This document shows, piece after piece, positions 61,080-64,000 of a DNA stretch of 64,000 nt. Under the pieces are notes generated by a model that did no database searches, was not told where the DNA came from, and saw nothing but the letters and a program-made list of their open reading frames with translations. The stretch lies in the NCBI RefSeq assembly GCF_014137945.1, contig NZ_JACGWX010000001.1, positions 496,001-560,000 on the forward strand, read 5' to 3'. The position numbers and the translations under genes were made by a program. The DNA is from Microcella alkalica. GTDB taxonomy: Bacteria > Actinomycetota > Actinomycetes > Actinomycetales > Microbacteriaceae. Numbering within the stretch: the stretch's first letter is position 1; the number at the start of each line of letters is the position of its first letter.

Positions 61080-62795
61080 GTGCTCATCGTCGTCGACCGT
61101 CGTCCCGGTGGGGGGATGCTCCTGACCGACGAGCGCGGTACGACCGAGGTGCTTGCCGCCGAGCTCGCCGCGGCCGTCGCCGCCCGCGAGCACGAGGCAG
61201 GCGAGCCGCCCCGCTGGGTCTGGAGCGACACCGCGGCGCTCTACCCCGAGCTCCTCGCCGCCGGCGTGCGGGTCGAACGCTGCCACGACCTGCGGCTCGT
61301 CGATACCATCCTCGCCGGTGTCGACGGCCGTCCCCCCGAGCCCGCGCTCGCCCGCATCGTCGAGTTCGTGAGGCCCGCGATGCCCCGGCCGCAGGCCGAT
61401 GCCCTCTTCGACCTGGAGGACGACGACTCCTCGCGGCGGCGCTCGCCTGCCCGAACGCAGCCCCCCGCCGTCTCGGCCCCGGTGCCGGCGTCGTCGATCG
61501 CTCGCGCTCAGCGCGACGAGCTCGCTCGCGATCGTGGTCCGGGAGCGCCCACGCCCCGCGATCTCGCCCTCCTCGCCGCCGCCGAGTCGGCGGGCGCTCT
61601 CACGGCGATCGAGATGCAGCGGACGGGCCTGCCGTGGAGCGCCACGACCCATGAGGCGCTGCTGACGGATCTCCTCGGTCCTCGACCCGACTCGCCGGGC
61701 GCGCGGCCGGCCCGTCTCGCCGCGCTCGGTGCCGAGGTCGAGCGACTCCTCGGCGCGAGCCCCGGCACCGTCCCGCTCGACTCGCCCCCTGAGCTCGTGA
61801 AGGCCCTGCGCCGCGCGGGCCTCGAGGTCTCCAGCGCCCGCTCATGGGAGCTCAGCCGCATCGACCACCCCGCGATCGAGCCTCTCCTGCGCTACAAGAA
61901 ACTCAGCCGACTGCTGACGGCCAATGGCTGGAACTGGCTCGACACCCACGTGCACGACGGGCGCTTCCGCCCGAGCTACGTCCCCGGCGCGGTGGTCACA
62001 GGCCGTTGGGGCTCCGCCGGCGGTGGGGCGCTGCAGCTGCCGAAGCTGATCCGGGGGGCCGTGCAGGCCGACCCGGGCTGGGTTCTCGTGGTCGCCGACG
62101 CGGCGCAACTCGAGCCGCGCATCCTCGCCGCCCTCTCGAACGATGCCGCCATGGCGCGCGCCGGCGCGGGGGAGGACCTGTACGCGGGCATCGTCGCGAG
62201 CGGCGCCGTCGAGTCCCGCGAGCACGCCAAGCTCGGGATGCTCGGGGCGATGTACGGCGGCACGACCGGGCAGAGCGCACGGGTGCTTCCTCGCCTGCAG
62301 CGGGCGTTCCCCGACGCGATCCGGTTCGTCGAGGAGGCGGCGCGCGCGGGCGAGCGCGGCGAGCGCGTGCGCACGCGACTGGGTCGCACCTCGCCCGCTC
62401 CCAGCGAGGCGTGGCGCGAGCGCCAGCTCATCGCCGTCTCCGATGCGGCATCGGCCGCTCAGCGCGAGGAGGCCCGCTCCGATGCTCGATCGTGGGGCCG
62501 CTTCACGCGCAATTTCGTCGTGCAGGGCAGCGCCGCCGAATGGGCGCTGTCGTGGATGGCCGGCGTCCGCCGCCGGCTGTGGTCGCCGCTGGGCGGGCCG
62601 CTGGCCTCGCAGCCCCACCTCGTGCTCTTCCTCCACGACGAGCTCATCGTGCACGCTCCGCGCGAGCGCGCGCTCGAGGTGGAGGAGGTCATGCGCGCCG
62701 CAGCGGCAGACGCCGGGCGGCTGCTCTTCCCCGGCAGCGCAGTGAGCTTCCCCGTCACTGTCGCGACTGTCGACCGTTACAGCGACACGAAGTAG
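61080..62795 (+). CDS. Family A DNA polymerase-like protein (PolA-related, small)
   Basis: The 571-residue protein has family A polymerase motifs A (VVADAAQLEPRILAALS), B (REHAKLGMLGAMYG) and C (LVLFLHDELIV), but no 5'-3' nuclease domain. Its N-terminal 3'-5' exonuclease-like region lacks the usual DEDD motifs. It is the type annotated as bifunctional 3'-5' exonuclease/DNA polymerase in Microbacteriaceae and would be a second PolA-like enzyme. The GTG start follows GAGGGA. A polymerase role in repair is inferred. Confidence 0.85.
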   Translation: MLIVVDRRPGGGMLLTDERGTTEVLAAELAAAVAAREHEAGEPPRWVWSDTAALYPELLAAGVRVERCHDLRLVDTILAGVDGRPPEPALARIVEFVRPAMPRPQADALFDLEDDDSSRRRSPARTQPPAVSAPVPASSIARAQRDELARDRGPGAPTPRDLALLAAAESAGALTAIEMQRTGLPWSATTHEALLTDLLGPRPDSPGARPARLAALGAEVERLLGASPGTVPLDSPPELVKALRRAGLEVSSARSWELSRIDHPAIEPLLRYKKLSRLLTANGWNWLDTHVHDGRFRPSYVPGAVVTGRWGSAGGGALQLPKLIRGAVQADPGWVLVVADAAQLEPRILAALSNDAAMARAGAGEDLYAGIVASGAVESREHAKLGMLGAMYGGTTGQSARVLPRLQRAFPDAIRFVEEAARAGERGERVRTRLGRTSPAPSEAWRERQLIAVSDAASAAQREEARSDARSWGRFTRNFVVQGSAAEWALSWMAGVRRRLWSPLGGPLASQPHLVLFLHDELIVHAPRERALEVEEVMRAAAADAGRLLFPGSAVSFPVTVATVDRYSDTK

Positions 62796-62808
62796 CGCGC
62801 GGCCGTGC

Positions 62809-63375
62809 TCAGTGCGCCGAGCCCTGCTGCGTCACGCCGGCCTCGGCCGCGCGGCGCCCGCGCCGCCGGCGATCGGTGCGCAGCGGCCACGGGTCGATGG
62901 TCGGGAGCGAGTCGAGCCACGCGAGCGCCGCGGAGCGGAGCAGGCGCTGCGCGTGGGAGGCGGAGGCCTGCGCCGCGCCGCCGGACGGGTCCGCGATCTC
63001 GGCGGACGCGCCGTCGCGAGGTGCCCACAGCATCCGGTAGTTCGCCAGGAGCGCCTCGACGTGGTTGCCGGGCAGCGACATCGCGAGCAGGACGCGCTCG
63101 ACCATTTCGTGCCAGTCGGCGAGGTCGGGCTCGGTCAGGTGCATGCGCGCCTCGATCGTCCCCGCATCGGTGAGCTGGTAGAGCGGAAGGTTGTCGGGCG
63201 TGGATCCCGCGTGCTCCACGAGACCGTCCCGGCGGAGCCGGTCGAGCGTCGAGTAGACCTGCCCGACGTTGAGCGGCGCGTCGCGTCGTGTTCGCTCGAC
63301 CACCTCGGCGTGCAGCTGATAGCCGTACGCGGGGCCGAGGGTCAGGACGGAGAGGAGGGAATGACGAAGCGTCAT
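62809..63375 (-). CDS. PadR-family transcriptional regulator
   Basis: The 188-residue protein has a PadR winged helix: LRHSLLSVLTLGPAYGYQLHAEV, VGQVYSTLDRLRRDGLVEHAG and YQLTDAG, followed by a C-terminal dimerisation helix region typical of the Vir_act_alpha_C type. PadR repressors often control neighbouring efflux or detoxification genes; the target here is unclear. A CATAGT box lies 8 nt upstream of the ATG. Confidence 0.88.
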   Translation of the reverse strand: MTLRHSLLSVLTLGPAYGYQLHAEVVERTRRDAPLNVGQVYSTLDRLRRDGLVEHAGSTPDNLPLYQLTDAGTIEARMHLTEPDLADWHEMVERVLLAMSLPGNHVEALLANYRMLWAPRDGASAEIADPSGGAAQASASHAQRLLRSAALAWLDSLPTIDPWPLRTDRRRRGRRAAEAGVTQQGSAH

Positions 63376-63470
63376 GCCTCCACACTATGCGGCGTATGCA
63401 TTGCGCGGGAAATCGTGCGGTTCTTCGTGAGTGGGTTCCGGCCGACACGCGATCACATCGAACGACACGC

Positions 63471-63500
63471 TTGTCATTCGTGGCTCTCGTGGACGATAAT
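63471..63500 (+). promoter_or_regulatory. Strong promoter of the DUF3145 gene
   Basis: TTGTCA (63471-63476) and GATAAT (63495-63500) are separated by 18 bp, close to the sigma-70 consensus. The expected start at about 63507 gives an 86-nt leader before the GTG at 63593. Confidence 0.7.
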
Positions 63501-63592
63501 GCGTAGACGGCGAGGAATCGCCACAACTGAACACGCTGTCACACCGCGAACAGGTCGATGGGGAAGTCGTACCTGAGGAAACGGAGTGAACA

Positions 63593-64000
63593 GTGGCTAC
63601 AGCAACGGCTCGCGGAGTGCTCTACGTGCACTCCGCTCCGCGCGCGCTCTGCCCGCACATCGAGTGGGCGGCAGGTCGCGCCATCGATCGTGCCGTGAGC
63701 TTCGACTGGATCGATCAGCCGGTCATGCGGGGCTCCCAGCGCACCGAGTTCGTCTGGGAGGGCGAGCGCGGTTCCGGCGCGCGCATCGCGAGCGCCCTGC
63801 GCGGCTGGGAGCACTTGCGCTTCGAGGTCACCGAGGAGGCCGGCTTCGGCACGGACGGCGGCCGCTGGATGCACACCCCTGACCTCGGCATCTTCTACGC
63901 GCAGACCGACGTTGCCGGGAACATGGTCATCCCGGAGGACCGCGTCCGGTACGCGATGGAGGTCGCCGGGTCGAATACCCTCGAGCTGCACCGCGAGCTG
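63593..64000 (+). CDS. DUF3145 family protein (3' end outside window)
   Basis: The first 136 codons begin MATATARGVLYVHSAPRALCPHIEWAAGRA and contain SFDWIDQPVMRGSQRTEFVWEGE and DLGIFYAQTDVAGNMVIPEDRVRYAM, the DUF3145 signature conserved across actinobacteria. The family's function is unknown. The GTG start has GGAG upstream and a strong promoter 86 nt away. The reading frame is cut by the window end. Confidence 0.9.
   Translation, partial: MATATARGVLYVHSAPRALCPHIEWAAGRAIDRAVSFDWIDQPVMRGSQRTEFVWEGERGSGARIASALRGWEHLRFEVTEEAGFGTDGGRWMHTPDLGIFYAQTDVAGNMVIPEDRVRYAMEVAGSNTLELHREL

Overview
The window is about 70% GC. Nearly every codon ends in G or C, GTG starts are common, and many gene pairs overlap by 4 nt (ATGA or GTGA). 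Gene content and order (comEC-holA-rpsT-lepA, hrcA-dnaJ-rsmE-phoH-ybeY-era-leuA, recO-uppS-glyS, dusB-dgt-dnaG, DUF3145) point to an actinobacterium, most likely of the family Microbacteriaceae. Most of the window is conserved housekeeping chromosome, with short accessory insertions.

Layout. 1-9.1 kb: end of comEC, holA, rpsT (opposite strand), lepA, a DUF1990 gene, a membrane protein, ribF and an MFS exporter. 9.1-14.7 kb: a ROK kinase divergent from a deoxyribonucleoside catabolic operon (SorC-type regulator, deoC, an active aldehyde dehydrogenase and a cysteine-free partner). 14.7-20.3 kb: panE, truB, a HAD phosphatase, hemW and two DUF4870 genes. 20.4-28.4 kb: a chaperone/ribosome/RNA operon under a CIRCE-like operator (hrcA, dnaJ, rsmE, an APH-like kinase, HIT, phoH, ybeY, a CBS-domain membrane protein, era). 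28.5-30.4 kb: leuA behind a leucine-rich leader peptide and hairpin. 30.4-34 kb: a decaying accessory patch with an IS5-family element, a truncated NAD(P)-binding protein, a frameshifted sigma factor and a TRIC channel. 34-39.8 kb: NAD biosynthesis (nrtR, nadA, nadB, nadC, nifS) with a strong inverted-repeat operator. 39.9-45.8 kb: recO, uppS, glyS, a DUF559 protein, a DsbA/FrnE protein and a YbaK deacylase. 45.9-53.6 kb: an oxidoreductase, dusB, dgt, dnaG, a lone ABC ATPase and a 2-hydroxyacid dehydrogenase. 53.7-64 kb: tRNA-Asn, an orphan histidine kinase with azlCD, def, a DMT transporter, a GT4 glycosyltransferase, a CAT-anticodon tRNA, a guanidine-III riboswitch with gdx, a lysine-free heliorhodopsin homologue, DUF1684, a PolA-like polymerase, PadR and DUF3145.

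The most unusual feature is a dispersed 16-19 bp repeat, consensus GTCRACAAYTCAGGAC(TAG), with at least 27 copies plus one partial copy. Copies are usually arranged as inward-facing inverted pairs spanning 86-109 bp with unrelated sequence between the arms. They sit between genes and also, in frame, inside nadB, nifS, recO, uppS and a DUF559 gene. The IS5-family element is inserted exactly in the CTAG that ends one copy. I do not recognise this repeat family. Other notable points are the heliorhodopsin homologue with no lysine anywhere, a split ALDH16-like gene pair, a hairpin-rich in-frame insert in dusB, and many leaderless-type promoters whose -10 box ends about 6 nt before the start codon.
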